Source of the DNA: Parasphingorhabdus litoris DSM 22379 | GTDB lineage: Bacteria; Pseudomonadota; Alphaproteobacteria; Sphingomonadales; Sphingomonadaceae | DNA: 64,000 nucleotides | Reading direction: 5' to 3' | NCBI RefSeq assembly: GCF_020906275.1 | Contig: NZ_CP086727.1 | Coordinates: 3,341,001-3,405,000, forward strand | In this document: positions 17,566-26,755 of the stretch, in pieces | How positions within the stretch are numbered: the first letter of the stretch is position 1 | How the letters are laid out: the number at the start of each line of letters is the position of its first letter | Translations under genes and position numbers: made by a program | The notes under the pieces: model-generated | The model's database searches: none | What the model was told of the DNA's origin: nothing | What the model saw: only the letters and a program-made list of their open reading frames with translations

Positions 17566-20500
17566 ATGAATATTGCCGCCTTCAGTATCAAAAACCGTCT
17601 CATCATGTGGATCGTGATCTTATTATCACTGTTTGCAGGTAGCTTCGCCTACGCCAACATGCCACGCTTTGAAGACCCGGAGTTTACCATTCGAGTGGCG
17701 CAGGTCTTTACGCCCTATCCCGGCGGCAGCCCAGAAGAGGTCGCTCGGGAGGTTTCGGCCCCGCTTGAGGAAGCCCTACAAGATATGGCTGAAGTTAAAG
17801 AGGTCAAATCGGTATCATCCGATGGATTTTCGGAGCTGGAAGTTGAAATCAAGTTCGAAGCTGCGCCGAGCAAAAACGATCTGCAACTTATCTGGACAAA
17901 ATTGCGTAACAAGATTGCCGACGCGCAAAGCGATTTGCCTCCTGGCACGGTGCCATCGGTTGTGTTTGATGACTTTGGTGATGTGTTCGGTATCTATTAT
18001 GTACTCACAGGCGACGGCTATACAATGGCGGAGCTTCGCAGCTACGCAAAGGCGCTGCGCCGCGATATCTTGTCGGTGCCGGGCGTTGGCAAAGTCAATA
18101 TCGCTGGAGATCAGGAAGAGGTTATCTATGTCGAGCTAACGCGCGAGAACGCGGCCGCCTTGGGTAACACTACGCAACTGATATTTAACCAGCTGGCCAC
18201 ACAAAATACGGTCGTTGGCGGTGGGTCGGTTGTGATCGACAACCAGCGGCTGGTTATCTCTCCCAGCGGAGATATCGACTCCGTCGAAGCAATCGAGAAC
18301 CTCTTAGTCTCATCAGCCAATGGCCGCGTGGTGCAGTTGCGCGATATTGCAAAGGTCACGCGAGGATATAAAGAACCTTCCGAATTTGAAATGTATCACG
18401 ACGGCGAGCCGGCGCTGGCATTGGGAATAGCAGCGGTTTCCGGGTCAAATGTCGTTGCCATTGCTGAAGACATTGCCGGCAAGCTGGAAGAGGTTGCACC
18501 AGAACGTCCAGCGGGAATGGTGCTACATGAGTTCTACAATCAGGGTGAGATTGTCGACCGATCCGTGATTGATTTTGTCATCAACGTCGTGATCGCATTG
18601 ATCATTGTGATTGGTACCTTGTTTATATTCATGGGTCCGCGATCCGGTCTTATTATTGGGGCTGGGCTACTGCTGACTATCGCAGCGACGCTTGGCACCA
18701 TGTATATCATCAACGTTCCCATGCACCGCATATCGCTTGGCGCACTGATCATCGCTCTTGGGATGCTGGTGGACAACGCAATTGTGGTGACCGACGGTGT
18801 CCTGAACGGACTGCAAAAAGGCCGCAAGCTGATCGAGACAGCCAGCGATGTTGTGCGTCGCTCCATCTGGCCGCTTTTGGGCGGAACATTGGTCGGTATT
18901 TTGGCCTTTGCGCCGATAGGTCTGGCTCCAGGCGATACGGCCGAGTTCACAGGCGATCTGTTCTGGGTGATCCTGGTTTCGTTATTGTTCAGCTGGGTCT
19001 TCGCCATCACTATTACACCTTTCCTGTGTAGTTTGCTGCTCAAAGAAGAGTTGCAGAAAAATGACGAGGGCGATCAAACCGCTGAAACAGAATCGACCTG
19101 GATGACCCGCTTTCGTGAGCTAGTGCGCGCACTTGTTAAGCGCAAGAAAATGACGTTAGGCGGCGCTGCGGGATTGTTCTTCGTCTCAATTATTGGTTTC
19201 AGTTTTGTCACGCCTGGATTCTTCCCTGCATCAACAACACCGCAGTTGGTCGTCGATTATTGGTTACCAGAAGGCACCGATATAGAGCGAACCAATGCCG
19301 ACATGCGAAAGCTGGAAGAATATGTTTCCGGCCTTGATGGTGTAGAGACAGTCCACACTGTCGTGGGCCGGGGCACTTTGCGCTACATGTTGATCTACCA
19401 GTTCCAGTCATCCAACAGCGCTTATGGGCAGATGCTGGTAAAACTCGATGACTATGAGCGGCTGGATGATCTTATCCCACAGGTGCAAACGCATATTGAT
19501 CGCACAATGCCACATGCTCAAGGCAAGGTTTGGCGCTTTGTTCTGGGGCCGGGCGGCGGATCCAAGATCGAAGCAACCTTTTCGGGCCCTGACCCAGCAG
19601 TATTGCGCGAGCTAGCTGACCAAGCCAAACAGATATATGCTGAAGATGGCGAGGCAATCGCGATCAAGGACGACTGGCGGCAAAAAGTAGCCGCCATCGA
19701 GCCGATCTTTTCCGAGGTGAAAGGGCGCCGTGCGGGCGTTAGCCGGTCCGATTTCGGTGCCGCATTGGCCCGCAACTATTCCGGCGAGCAAGTTGGCGTC
19801 TATCGGGAAAATGATGATTTGATCCCGATCGTCGCACGTGCGCCCGAAAGTGAGCGACATGATATAGAAGGAATTAATGGTATCCAGATCATTGGGGCAT
19901 CAGGCCAGGCCGTCCCGTTGGAACAAGTGACTGATGGAATTGACACAGTATGGCGTGATGGACGATTGCGGCGCGCTGAAAATGTCTGGACAATCAAGGC
20001 GCAAGCCGATCCGGCTCCGGGTGTCATTGCCGGTGATCTGCAGCTTCGGGTTCAGCCGCTGATCGAAGCAATTCCGTTGCCGCCGGGCTATTCCTTGGAG
20101 TGGGATGGTGAGTCCGGTAGTAGTGAGGAAGCCAACCAACAATTGATGGGCGCGATACCGCTCGGATTTGGTGCCATGGTGCTGGTAGTGATCCTATTGT
20201 TCAACGCCTTGCGCCAGCCGCTCGTCATCTGGTCGGTAGTTCCTCTCGCTCTGGTTGGAGTGGTGTTTGGATTGCTGGTTATGGGTGTGGCATTTGAATT
20301 CATGGCGATACTGGGTGTACTTTCGCTAGCTGGATTGCTGATCAAAAATGCAATCGTGCTAGTCGACCAGATCGATCTGGAGATCGGTGAGGGCAAACCC
20401 CGTTTCGATGCGATCATGGACAGCGCGGTGAGCCGCGTAAGGCCTGTATTACTGGGATCGGGCACAACCGTGCTCGGCGTAATCCCACTGTTTTTCGATG

Positions 20501-20703
20501 CCTTCTTCCAGTCAATGGCAGTTGTGCTGGTGTTCGGCCTCAGCTTCGCAACGATTTTGACACTTGTCTTGGTGCCTGTGATCTATGCTGCACTGTTCGG
20601 CATTTCTGAGCAGGAAAGTGCTACTCCCCCAGACCCCGTTGATGATGAAGAGCAAAATGAGGGCAATCGTTTATCCGGAAATGACAAGGAGGCTTTGGCA
20701 TGA
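17566..20703 (+). CDS. RND-superfamily efflux permease (AcrB/HAE1-like)
   Basis: This 1045-residue proton-driven antiporter has normal family length. TM1 is IKNRLIMWIVILLSLFAGSFAYA, followed by the family PRFEDPEFTIRVAQVFTPYPG and the large porter loop. The TM4 proton-relay region is LGMLVDNAIVVTDGV, with the conserved Asp but Asn in the place of the second Asp of AcrB. A second loop and TM7-12 repeat the pattern (GLLIKNAIVLVDQIDLE). The SEFEMY, EFAP-like and FFPAS segments are typical. Drug substrates cannot be told from sequence. The stop overlaps the start of the outer-membrane gene by 4 nt. Confidence 0.94.
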   Translation: MNIAAFSIKNRLIMWIVILLSLFAGSFAYANMPRFEDPEFTIRVAQVFTPYPGGSPEEVAREVSAPLEEALQDMAEVKEVKSVSSDGFSELEVEIKFEAAPSKNDLQLIWTKLRNKIADAQSDLPPGTVPSVVFDDFGDVFGIYYVLTGDGYTMAELRSYAKALRRDILSVPGVGKVNIAGDQEEVIYVELTRENAAALGNTTQLIFNQLATQNTVVGGGSVVIDNQRLVISPSGDIDSVEAIENLLVSSANGRVVQLRDIAKVTRGYKEPSEFEMYHDGEPALALGIAAVSGSNVVAIAEDIAGKLEEVAPERPAGMVLHEFYNQGEIVDRSVIDFVINVVIALIIVIGTLFIFMGPRSGLIIGAGLLLTIAATLGTMYIINVPMHRISLGALIIALGMLVDNAIVVTDGVLNGLQKGRKLIETASDVVRRSIWPLLGGTLVGILAFAPIGLAPGDTAEFTGDLFWVILVSLLFSWVFAITITPFLCSLLLKEELQKNDEGDQTAETESTWMTRFRELVRALVKRKKMTLGGAAGLFFVSIIGFSFVTPGFFPASTTPQLVVDYWLPEGTDIERTNADMRKLEEYVSGLDGVETVHTVVGRGTLRYMLIYQFQSSNSAYGQMLVKLDDYERLDDLIPQVQTHIDRTMPHAQGKVWRFVLGPGGGSKIEATFSGPDPAVLRELADQAKQIYAEDGEAIAIKDDWRQKVAAIEPIFSEVKGRRAGVSRSDFGAALARNYSGEQVGVYRENDDLIPIVARAPESERHDIEGINGIQIIGASGQAVPLEQVTDGIDTVWRDGRLRRAENVWTIKAQADPAPGVIAGDLQLRVQPLIEAIPLPPGYSLEWDGESGSSEEANQQLMGAIPLGFGAMVLVVILLFNALRQPLVIWSVVPLALVGVVFGLLVMGVAFEFMAILGVLSLAGLLIKNAIVLVDQIDLEIGEGKPRFDAIMDSAVSRVRPVLLGSGTTVLGVIPLFFDAFFQSMAVVLVFGLSFATILTLVLVPVIYAALFGISEQESATPPDPVDDEEQNEGNRLSGNDKEALA

Positions 20704-22082
20704 GCAAATCTCGAGTTTTTCTTATTATTGCCATAGCCACTGCGCTGGGTGGATGTGCTTCGATCAGCACACAACAGGATGTACGCGACGCAACGCAAGC
20801 AAGCCTACCTTCACTCCCTGAACAGTGGCAGACGCCTGATTTCCAGCAAGGCTCGGTCCAGATCGGTTGGATCGACCGCTTTGGCGATTCGGTGCTCAGC
20901 GAGCTAGTGCGCGAGGCTCAGGCCAATAACCCTGATATTCGTGCCGCTGCCGCTAATGTCGATGCGGCGCGTGCGTTGGTTCGGCAATCACGAGCGGCTT
21001 TGTTGCCAGCGGTCAGCGCGACTGCCCGCGCATCACGCCAAGAAAGTATCGAAGGTTCTTTTGCCAACGAAACAGAACTGAACGTAGGCCTGCAGGCCGA
21101 CTGGGAGCCAGATCTATGGGGTCGCTTGCGCGCTGGTCGTGACGCTGCCTTTTACAGCGCTGAAGCAGCCCAAGCCGATTTCCTTTTTGCCCAACACACG
21201 CTCGCCCAGGCAGTCGCCTCAGCCTATTTCGCTAGTATCGAAGCGCGGCTGCAGATCGGTGTTGCCAAGCGGACGGTCGAATCGCTCGCTGAAATCGACC
21301 GTATCGTAAGGGTTCGCTATCGAGAGGGCTTCGCTTCGGCACAGGACACGGCGATAGCCGCTTCTGATCTGGCCACAGCCTCTGAAACGCTCGCCAATGC
21401 TAGAGGCGGGGAACGATTGGCACGGCGCGCATTGGAACAGTTGCTGGGACGTTATCCAGCTGACCGTATTCGTGTTACGCAAACACTGCCAGAGACACCG
21501 CAAACGCCGCCGGCCGGGCTACCGTCGGAATTGCTGGAACGTCGGCCTGATATCATCGCCGCCGAGCGTCGCGTCGCGGCTGCCTTTTCCAACACCGACC
21601 AGGCCAAAGCTGCGCGTCTGCCGATTGTAAGTCTAACATCAACTATTGGTGGTGCTTCCAATGAACTCGGCAGTTTGCTCGACGGACCCAATCTGGTCTG
21701 GTCGATTGTCGGCAGCGTATTGCAACCCATTTTCGATGGTGGCGCGCGCGATGCGGCGGTGGAAGAAGCCAACGCCAACCAGCGCGCGGCAATTGCGGCC
21801 TATGCGGGCGCAGCCTTGCAGGCGCTCACAGATGTTGAAAATGGTCTCGATCAGGCTCAAGTTTTGCGAGAACGTGAAGCCCGGCAGGAGGAAGCAACCA
21901 GGCAATCCGCCCGCGCCTATGAACTCACGCAATTTCGCTATCTTGAGGGGGAAACCGATCTGATTGATGCGCTGAGCGTACAGCAACGCTTGTTTAATGC
22001 GGAGCAGGGTCTAGTCGCTATTCGTCGAGCGCGGCTGGACCAGTGGATTGCGCTGAATCTTGCGCTGGGAGGAGAATGGTAA
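20700..22082 (+). CDS. Outer-membrane efflux lipoprotein (NodT/OprM family)
   Basis: This 460-residue TolC-like channel has lipobox LGGC near residue 19 (IAIATALGGCASIST). Two internally repeated outer-membrane efflux (OEP) domains follow. Family landmarks are NPDIRAAAANVDAARALVRQSRAALLPAVSA, LQADWEPDLWGRLRAG, ERRPDIIAAERRVAAA and PIFDGGARDAAVEEA. It completes the TetR-MFP-RND-OMP set and is translationally coupled to the pump gene. The island's right end lies 300 bp downstream. Confidence 0.94.
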   Translation: MSKSRVFLIIAIATALGGCASISTQQDVRDATQASLPSLPEQWQTPDFQQGSVQIGWIDRFGDSVLSELVREAQANNPDIRAAAANVDAARALVRQSRAALLPAVSATARASRQESIEGSFANETELNVGLQADWEPDLWGRLRAGRDAAFYSAEAAQADFLFAQHTLAQAVASAYFASIEARLQIGVAKRTVESLAEIDRIVRVRYREGFASAQDTAIAASDLATASETLANARGGERLARRALEQLLGRYPADRIRVTQTLPETPQTPPAGLPSELLERRPDIIAAERRVAAAFSNTDQAKAARLPIVSLTSTIGGASNELGSLLDGPNLVWSIVGSVLQPIFDGGARDAAVEEANANQRAAIAAYAGAALQALTDVENGLDQAQVLREREARQEEATRQSARAYELTQFRYLEGETDLIDALSVQQRLFNAEQGLVAIRRARLDQWIALNLALGGEW

Positions 22083-22137
22083 CTACTGTGTTGAAACGCA
22101 TCTATATGATGTGATCGCGGTGCTGTTTGTTGCAGGA

Positions 22138-22347
22138 TCAACTGGCAAAGCTCGATATCTCCAGCAAAGGGACACATGCTCGTTTTCGCTGCTCATCAGA
22201 TGCTGAGCCAGATTTTAGCTTTGCATACTCCTTCTTAGCCTTTTCAACGTGGCGTTTGACGGCTTTTTCAAGAACCTGATCCACCGCCCCATAATGAGTT
22301 TGACCCATCAATTCCTTCCAAGCCTGTGTTTGAAATGGTCGTTCCAC
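22138..22347 (-). CDS. Short ORF, possible gene remnant at the island's right end
   Basis: This is a 69-codon frame with a GTG start. It is Lys/Glu-rich and probably helical (VEKAKKEYAKLKSGSASDEQRKR). A second frame just upstream reads ALFDVLAEWNDHFKHRLG and would join it by a frameshift near 22320, suggesting a decayed longer gene ending next to the right repeat. An integrase remnant would be expected in this position, but I see no tyrosine-recombinase motif. No function is assigned. Confidence 0.3.
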   Translation of the reverse strand: MERPFQTQAWKELMGQTHYGAVDQVLEKAVKRHVEKAKKEYAKLKSGSASDEQRKRACVPLLEISSFAS

Positions 22348-22382
22348 TCTGCCAAAACATCAAATAGCGCGCTCGAAGTTTC

Positions 22383-22401
22383 TCCTCTCGGGTGCGCCAT
22401 T
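22383..22401. repeat. attR-like direct repeat
   Basis: This is the perfect 19-bp copy of the tRNA-Arg 3' end (TCCTCTCGGGTGCGCCATT), direct with respect to 11909-11927. Upstream bases differ, so the rest of the tRNA is absent here. It marks the likely right boundary of the island, 17 bp before the end of the LysR gene. Confidence 0.85.
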
Positions 22402-22417
22402 GTTTTTCAAATCCATG

Positions 22418-23323
22418 TTATCGTCCGCAGCTGAAATATTCTGCGAGGATGTCGAATACCAGTCTGATTCGGCGGGCGGTATGCAGTTCCGAATGGGTTG
22501 CCAGCCAGATGGGAAACGTGAACGGTTCGCGCTTTGGCAGAACGCGCTCGATACCCGGTGTTAATTCCGCCACCTTGTCCGACATCACACCGACTCCAAA
22601 GCCCTGACGGATCATTTCCCACGCGACGACTCCGCTTTTCGAACCGAGGCGAAAATTCTGCTCCGTAATGGGGATGCCGGCTGGTTCCAAATAGCCAATA
22701 ATCTCTTCCACTTCACCAAAGGCAACAAAGTCAAGCTTGGCCAATTCCGTCTCATTATTCGGTCGGCCAACCCTCTCAAGATAGGATGTCGCAGCATAGA
22801 AACTTGCTGAATCTTCTGCCACCAGCCGGGCAATAAGATCGGGTTGCGATGGTCGAACATGCCGGATGGCAATATCGGCCTCTCGCCGTTGGATATCGCG
22901 AATCTCATTGGCCGCCACCAAGTCAATTTCCAGTCGGGGTGCTGCCAGACGTATTTGTCTCAAAACGGGTGGCAACAGATAGGCCGACATCATATCTGAA
23001 GCTGTGATCTTAACCAGTCCATCAACCGATTGAGACTGGCCTGAAGCCGTCAAAGAAATGCGGTTCGCAACATCGGCCATCTCCCGCACATGCAATAGCA
23101 GTTCAGCGCCTGTGCTGGTGAGATTTAGAGATTTGCCAACCCGTTCGAACAGCACCACACCTAGCGCTGCTTCAAGAGCAGCAACCTGTCGACCTACTGT
23201 TGGTTGAGTCTGTCCCAGCACCCGTGCTGCAGCAGAAAAAGAGCCTTCTTCTGCCGTAGCCAGAAACGAACGTACCTGGTTCCAGTCAAAATTTATCGCA
23301 TCCCAGTTCATGCGTTTATGCAT
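22418..23323 (-). CDS. LysR-family transcriptional regulator
   Basis: This 301-residue regulator has the N-terminal winged helix FDWNQVRSFLATAEEGSFSAAARVLGQ followed by TQPTVGRQVAALEAALGVVLFERVGKS, the standard LTTR helix-turn-helix and linker. The C-terminal LysR substrate domain (from ~residue 95) contains DIAIRHVRPSQPDLIARLVAEDSASFYAA, resembling the GcvA-like subgroup. The start may be 23323 or the internal ATG at 23311. It is divergent from the methyltransferase gene 83 bp away, the usual arrangement for an LTTR and its target. Confidence 0.93.
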   Translation of the reverse strand: MHKRMNWDAINFDWNQVRSFLATAEEGSFSAAARVLGQTQPTVGRQVAALEAALGVVLFERVGKSLNLTSTGAELLLHVREMADVANRISLTASGQSQSVDGLVKITASDMMSAYLLPPVLRQIRLAAPRLEIDLVAANEIRDIQRREADIAIRHVRPSQPDLIARLVAEDSASFYAATSYLERVGRPNNETELAKLDFVAFGEVEEIIGYLEPAGIPITEQNFRLGSKSGVVAWEMIRQGFGVGVMSDKVAELTPGIERVLPKREPFTFPIWLATHSELHTARRIRLVFDILAEYFSCGR

Positions 23324-23406
23324 AACGAAATTGCGAAAAACGACAATTCAAAAGAAATATGCTTAGGTTTAAACAAAGACTAAATCTTAGAAGGAAAGAA
23401 CAAACG

Positions 23407-24054
23407 ATGGCCCCCATTTCAAACGATGCTGCGTTCTGGAGCAAAAGATCCCGCAAATATGCCGCTAATCCCATCGGTGATATGGACGGTTATCTTAATA
23501 CGCTTGAGCGCACCAAATCTTATCTCAAACCCGGCGATACCGCGCTGGAAATAGGGTGTGGAACAGGATCGACGGCGCTCCTTCTCGCTCCCCATGTGAA
23601 GCATATCACTGCCACTGATATCGCGCCTGGAATGATTGAGATAGCAAATGAGAAACTGGTGGAAGAGGGTTTGAACAATGTCACGTTCGCGGTCGCTGAA
23701 GTAAAGGATCATAGCACCGATGATAGCCCATATGACGTGGTCATGGCCCATAATTTACTTCATCTGGTAACCGACCTCGATAGCGCACTTGCCCATATCA
23801 GAGCGTTGGTCAAACCGGGTGGCCTCTTCATTTCAAAGACCGTTTGTGCACCCTACAACGCTGGACTCAAATTCGCGCTGATCCGTTATATAGCGATACC
23901 TATCATGCAGGCCATCGGCAAAGCTCCATTTGTCGAATTTATGTCGGCGAATGCACTTGAAGGAAAGATTAAGGCAGCAGGGTTCAAGATAATCGAAACA
24001 GGCGATCAAAACGGCATGCTTCTCAGCCGCTATCTGGTCGTACGAAAGGCTTGA
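23407..24054 (+). CDS. Class I SAM-dependent methyltransferase
   Basis: This 215-residue methyltransferase shows motif I LEIGCGTGSTALLLAPH, an acidic strand-2 end (ITATDIAPGMIEIA), and the post-motif region MAHNLLHLVTDLDSALAHIRALVKPGGLFIS. The N-terminal FWSKRSRKYAANPI pattern is shared with several small-molecule or lipid methyltransferases. The ATG at 23407 follows an AGAAGGAAAG ribosome site. It is divergently placed from the LysR gene, which probably controls it. Substrate unknown. Confidence 0.88.
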   Translation: MAPISNDAAFWSKRSRKYAANPIGDMDGYLNTLERTKSYLKPGDTALEIGCGTGSTALLLAPHVKHITATDIAPGMIEIANEKLVEEGLNNVTFAVAEVKDHSTDDSPYDVVMAHNLLHLVTDLDSALAHIRALVKPGGLFISKTVCAPYNAGLKFALIRYIAIPIMQAIGKAPFVEFMSANALEGKIKAAGFKIIETGDQNGMLLSRYLVVRKA

Positions 24055-24151
24055 TTGGTTGGTGGGCAAAGGTTGGCGAACCGCTGCTAATACTGGCCTT
24101 TAGTTCCACCAAAGGTTTCTTATTACAGGCCAAAAAATCATGGCCGATTTG

Positions 24152-24188
24152 TAGCGACGGGCATCTGGTTGCAGACGCCCTGCCGCTA
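24152..24188. terminator. Imperfect hairpin between convergent genes
   Basis: TAGCG, GGGC and TCTG stem blocks pair with CAGA, GCCC and CGCTA across a short loop. No T tract follows on either strand. It may act as a weak bidirectional terminator between the methyltransferase and the TetR gene. Confidence 0.35.
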
Positions 24189-24193
24189 AATCA

Positions 24194-24832
24194 TCACTTC
24201 AATATCCCGGCCATGATCAGGTCAACCGTCTGCTCGCGATAGGCGTCGCGCATTTTCTCGTGGAAATCATCGCGGCCATAGCAATATTTCCATACCAGCT
24301 TGCCGGTGAAAAACCGGTCTGCGGCGCCGGTGACGGCGGAGTAGAATAGCTGCGGATCGAGATCGCGGAAAACGCCGGTCTTGATGCCGTCGCCGACAAA
24401 AATGCTATAGGCTTCGGACAGGGGTTTGAGATATTTCTCGGCAATATCCCGCGCGCCTTCGGGCGGCAGATCGCGGATCAGGCGCATGGTCAGGCGGTGG
24501 ATATAGGGATATTGATAATAGGTGTCGATCACCGCGCCGATATGGTGACGCAACTTGTCCTCCGGCGGCATATCTTTGGCGATCAACAGCCCGACATCCT
24601 CGACAATCTTGGTCATGTCGCGTTCGAGAATCGCCTCGAGCAAGCCGTCCTTGTTGCCGAAATAATATTTGACCAGCGCGCTGTTCAGACCGGAACGCAC
24701 GGAAAGTTCGCTAAAGGAAATATCGATCGTATCGCCTTCGCGCATGATCTGGCTGGCTGTTTCGATCAGCTTGCCGCGTGCGCTGGCTCCGTCGATTTCC
24801 CCGTTTTTGTCGGCCTGTTTATCGGCGCTCAT
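24194..24832 (-). CDS. TetR-family regulator of the acyl-CoA catabolic region
   Basis: This 212-residue regulator has the TetR N-terminal helix-turn-helix (ISFSELSVRSGLNSALVKYYFGNKDGLLEAILERDMTK) and a C-terminal ligand-binding domain with an aromatic-rich helix (YYQYPYIHRLTMRLIRDLPPEG). It is the last gene of a leftward thiolase-SDR-enoyl-CoA hydratase unit, so it would be autoregulated if it binds the operator at 27965-27980. Acyl-CoAs are frequent ligands of TetR repressors of fatty-acid or steroid degradation; that ligand is an inference here. Confidence 0.88.
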   Translation of the reverse strand: MSADKQADKNGEIDGASARGKLIETASQIMREGDTIDISFSELSVRSGLNSALVKYYFGNKDGLLEAILERDMTKIVEDVGLLIAKDMPPEDKLRHHIGAVIDTYYQYPYIHRLTMRLIRDLPPEGARDIAEKYLKPLSEAYSIFVGDGIKTGVFRDLDPQLFYSAVTGAADRFFTGKLVWKYCYGRDDFHEKMRDAYREQTVDLIMAGILK

Positions 24833-24879
24833 CTTCTATCCCCTAACTCGGCAGGCCCGTACTCCATAGGCCACAACTC

Positions 24880-24891
24880 AAGTGATCACTT
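24880..24891. promoter_or_regulatory. Palindrome AAGTGATCACTT upstream of the TetR gene
   Basis: This perfect 12-bp palindrome lies 48 bp upstream of the TetR start. It continues to AGTGATCACTTAT (24881-24893), identical to the 13-mer in the promoter of the island TetR gene at 15688. It overlaps the 3' end of the enoyl-CoA hydratase gene, including its stop. A regulatory role is inferred from palindromicity and placement. Confidence 0.45.
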
Positions 24892-25755
24892 ATAAACAGG
24901 TTCCTCCCACCATGGAAAGGTGTCTGGCATGTCTGACGATACTTTATCCGGATAGACCGGATCGCGCTTTTCGAGGAAACTGGCAATGCCCTCTGCGGCA
25001 TCGCCGGATTTTGCCCGATTATAGATGATCCGGCTGTCAATCTTGTGCGCTTCCATCGGGTGATCGGCGCAGGGTATCTGCCACAACATTTGCCGGGTCA
25101 GCGCGATGGAAACAGGGGCGGTATTGTCGACAATTTCCCGCGCCAAGGCATAGGCAGCGGGCAGCAGCTCATCCGGTTTGTGGATCGAGCGGATCAGGCC
25201 GCCGTCGAGGGCTTCCTGTGCATTGAACACCCGCCCGGTCATGCACCATTCGATCGCCTGTGGCCGCCCGACAATATGCGGCAGGAACCAGCTCGCCGCC
25301 GCATCAGGTGCAATCCCGCGCCGGGCAAAGACGAAACCAAAACGCGCGGTATCGCTGGCAAGGCGAATATCCATTGGCAGCTGCATTGTTGCGCCAACGC
25401 CAACAGCAGCCCCGTTGACCGCGGCAATCACAGGCTTCAGGCATTGATAGATACGCAAAGTCAGCTTGCCGCCGCCATCGCGGACCCGCGGATCGGAATA
25501 GTCCTCCACCGGATCACTACTGGCAAAGGGCTTTGCCCCGCCTTCAGGTGTCAGGTCTGCACCGGCGCAAAAGGCGCGGTCTCCAGATCCCGTCACAACC
25601 ACGGCGCGCACATCATCGTCGGCATCAATCTGATCAAACGCGTCGCACATTTCCTTCAACATCGTGTTGGTAAAGGCGTTCATTTTTTCCGGACGGTTGA
25701 TCGTGATCGTCGCGATATTATCGGCGACGGCATATTTGATCTGGGTGTAGGTCAT
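24886..25755 (-). CDS. Enoyl-CoA hydratase/isomerase family protein
   Basis: This 289-residue crotonase-fold enzyme starts MTYTQIKYAVADNIATITINRPEKMNAF. The oxyanion-hole regions are AFCAGADLTPEGG and KPVIAAVNGAAVGVGATMQLPMDIRLASD. It is somewhat long because of an insertion (KPFASSDPVEDYSDPRVRDGGG) that provides a longer substrate loop. It lies between an SDR gene and TetR in a leftward unit headed by thiolase, which points to beta-oxidation of an acyl-CoA. Catalytic acids were not aligned residue by residue. Confidence 0.9.
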   Translation of the reverse strand: MTYTQIKYAVADNIATITINRPEKMNAFTNTMLKEMCDAFDQIDADDDVRAVVVTGSGDRAFCAGADLTPEGGAKPFASSDPVEDYSDPRVRDGGGKLTLRIYQCLKPVIAAVNGAAVGVGATMQLPMDIRLASDTARFGFVFARRGIAPDAAASWFLPHIVGRPQAIEWCMTGRVFNAQEALDGGLIRSIHKPDELLPAAYALAREIVDNTAPVSIALTRQMLWQIPCADHPMEAHKIDSRIIYNRAKSGDAAEGIASFLEKRDPVYPDKVSSDMPDTFPWWEEPVYK

Positions 25756-25779
25756 GGGGAGGATCCTCTCCTTTAATAC

Positions 25780-25937
25780 TCCTCTCCCCTTGAGGGAGAG
25801 GAAACGAGAGCTTGGCAGCTTTCCTGCCTAGCGAAGTTGGAGAGGGGATTGGCTTGGCGTGCCCTCTTACCCCTCTCCAAGATTTTCTAGCGAGCAAACT
25901 CGCAAGCAAATCTGTCCTCTCCCTCAAGGGGAGAGGA
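25780..25937. repeat. Intergenic inverted repeat, family 3
   Basis: The outer arms, 25780-25802 and 25915-25937, are exact 23-bp inverted copies with the core CTCTCCCCTTGAGGGAGAG. Inside them a second pair of inverted blocks is visible (TTGGAGAGGGG and CCCCTCTCCAA). The unit fills the gap between the enoyl-CoA hydratase and SDR genes of one leftward unit and could form a long hairpin in the mRNA. Confidence 0.88.
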
Positions 25938-25947
25938 TGAAAGCCAA

Positions 25948-26733
25948 TTACCGTGGTGCCATACGGATTGCGCCATCAAGCCGCACATCTTCACCGTTGA
26001 AATAACCGGTTTCGATCATGCACATGGCGAGCTTTGCATATTCGTCCGGCTGACCGAGACGTTTCGGGAAAGGCACGGAAGCCGACAATGCATCGCGAAC
26101 CTTATCCGGCGCACCAGCAAGCAGCGGCGTGTCGAAAATGCCCGGCAGGATCGTGTTCACCCTTATGCCTTCGGCCATCAGATCGCGCGCGATGGGCAAG
26201 GTCATGCCAACCACACCGCCTTTGGAAGCGGAATAAGCGGCTTGGCCCATCTGGCCGTCTTCAGCCGCAACCGAAGCGGTGTTGACCATCGCGCCGCGTT
26301 CACCATTGTCGTCGAGCGGATCAAGCGTCAGCATGCCAGCCGCCGATTTCGCGATGCAGCGGAACGTGCCGACCAGATTGACCTGAATGACAAAGTTGAA
26401 AGCATCCAAGGGGAAATGGCTGATCGAGCCATCTTCACGGCTGCGCTTGGCGGTTTTGATCGCGTTACCGATACCGGCACAGTTAACAAGGATACGCTCC
26501 TGACCAATGGCCGCACGTGCTTTTTCAAAGCCGGCATCGACACTGTCGTCCTCGGTCACATTGACCTTGCAGAAAACACCGCCCAGTTCGGCAGCCAGCG
26601 CTTCGCCCTTTTCTTCGTTCAGGTCGAACAAGGCAACTTTGACGCCTTTTTCCGCCAAGCGCCGCGCTGTCGCTGCGCCGAGACCAGAGGCACCGCCCGT
26701 AACGACGGCCGACATTGTGTTGTTGAGTTCCAT
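25948..26733 (-). CDS. SDR-family 3-hydroxyacyl-CoA dehydrogenase-like oxidoreductase
   Basis: This 261-residue short-chain dehydrogenase has TGGASGLGAATARRLAEKG (NAD-binding glycine motif), an acidic residue after strand 2 (LFDLNEE, NAD preference), the NCAGIG motif and the catalytic YSASK. The long insertion after the NCAG region (KTAKRSREDGSISHFPLDAFN) and the C-terminus resemble HSD10 / type 2 3-hydroxyacyl-CoA dehydrogenases. It follows thiolase by 22 bp. The likely role is oxidation of 3-hydroxyacyl-CoA in the same beta-oxidation route. Confidence 0.88.
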   Translation of the reverse strand: MELNNTMSAVVTGGASGLGAATARRLAEKGVKVALFDLNEEKGEALAAELGGVFCKVNVTEDDSVDAGFEKARAAIGQERILVNCAGIGNAIKTAKRSREDGSISHFPLDAFNFVIQVNLVGTFRCIAKSAAGMLTLDPLDDNGERGAMVNTASVAAEDGQMGQAAYSASKGGVVGMTLPIARDLMAEGIRVNTILPGIFDTPLLAGAPDKVRDALSASVPFPKRLGQPDEYAKLAMCMIETGYFNGEDVRLDGAIRMAPR

Positions 26734-26755
26734 GAGTTTTCTTTCTGTTCTAAAC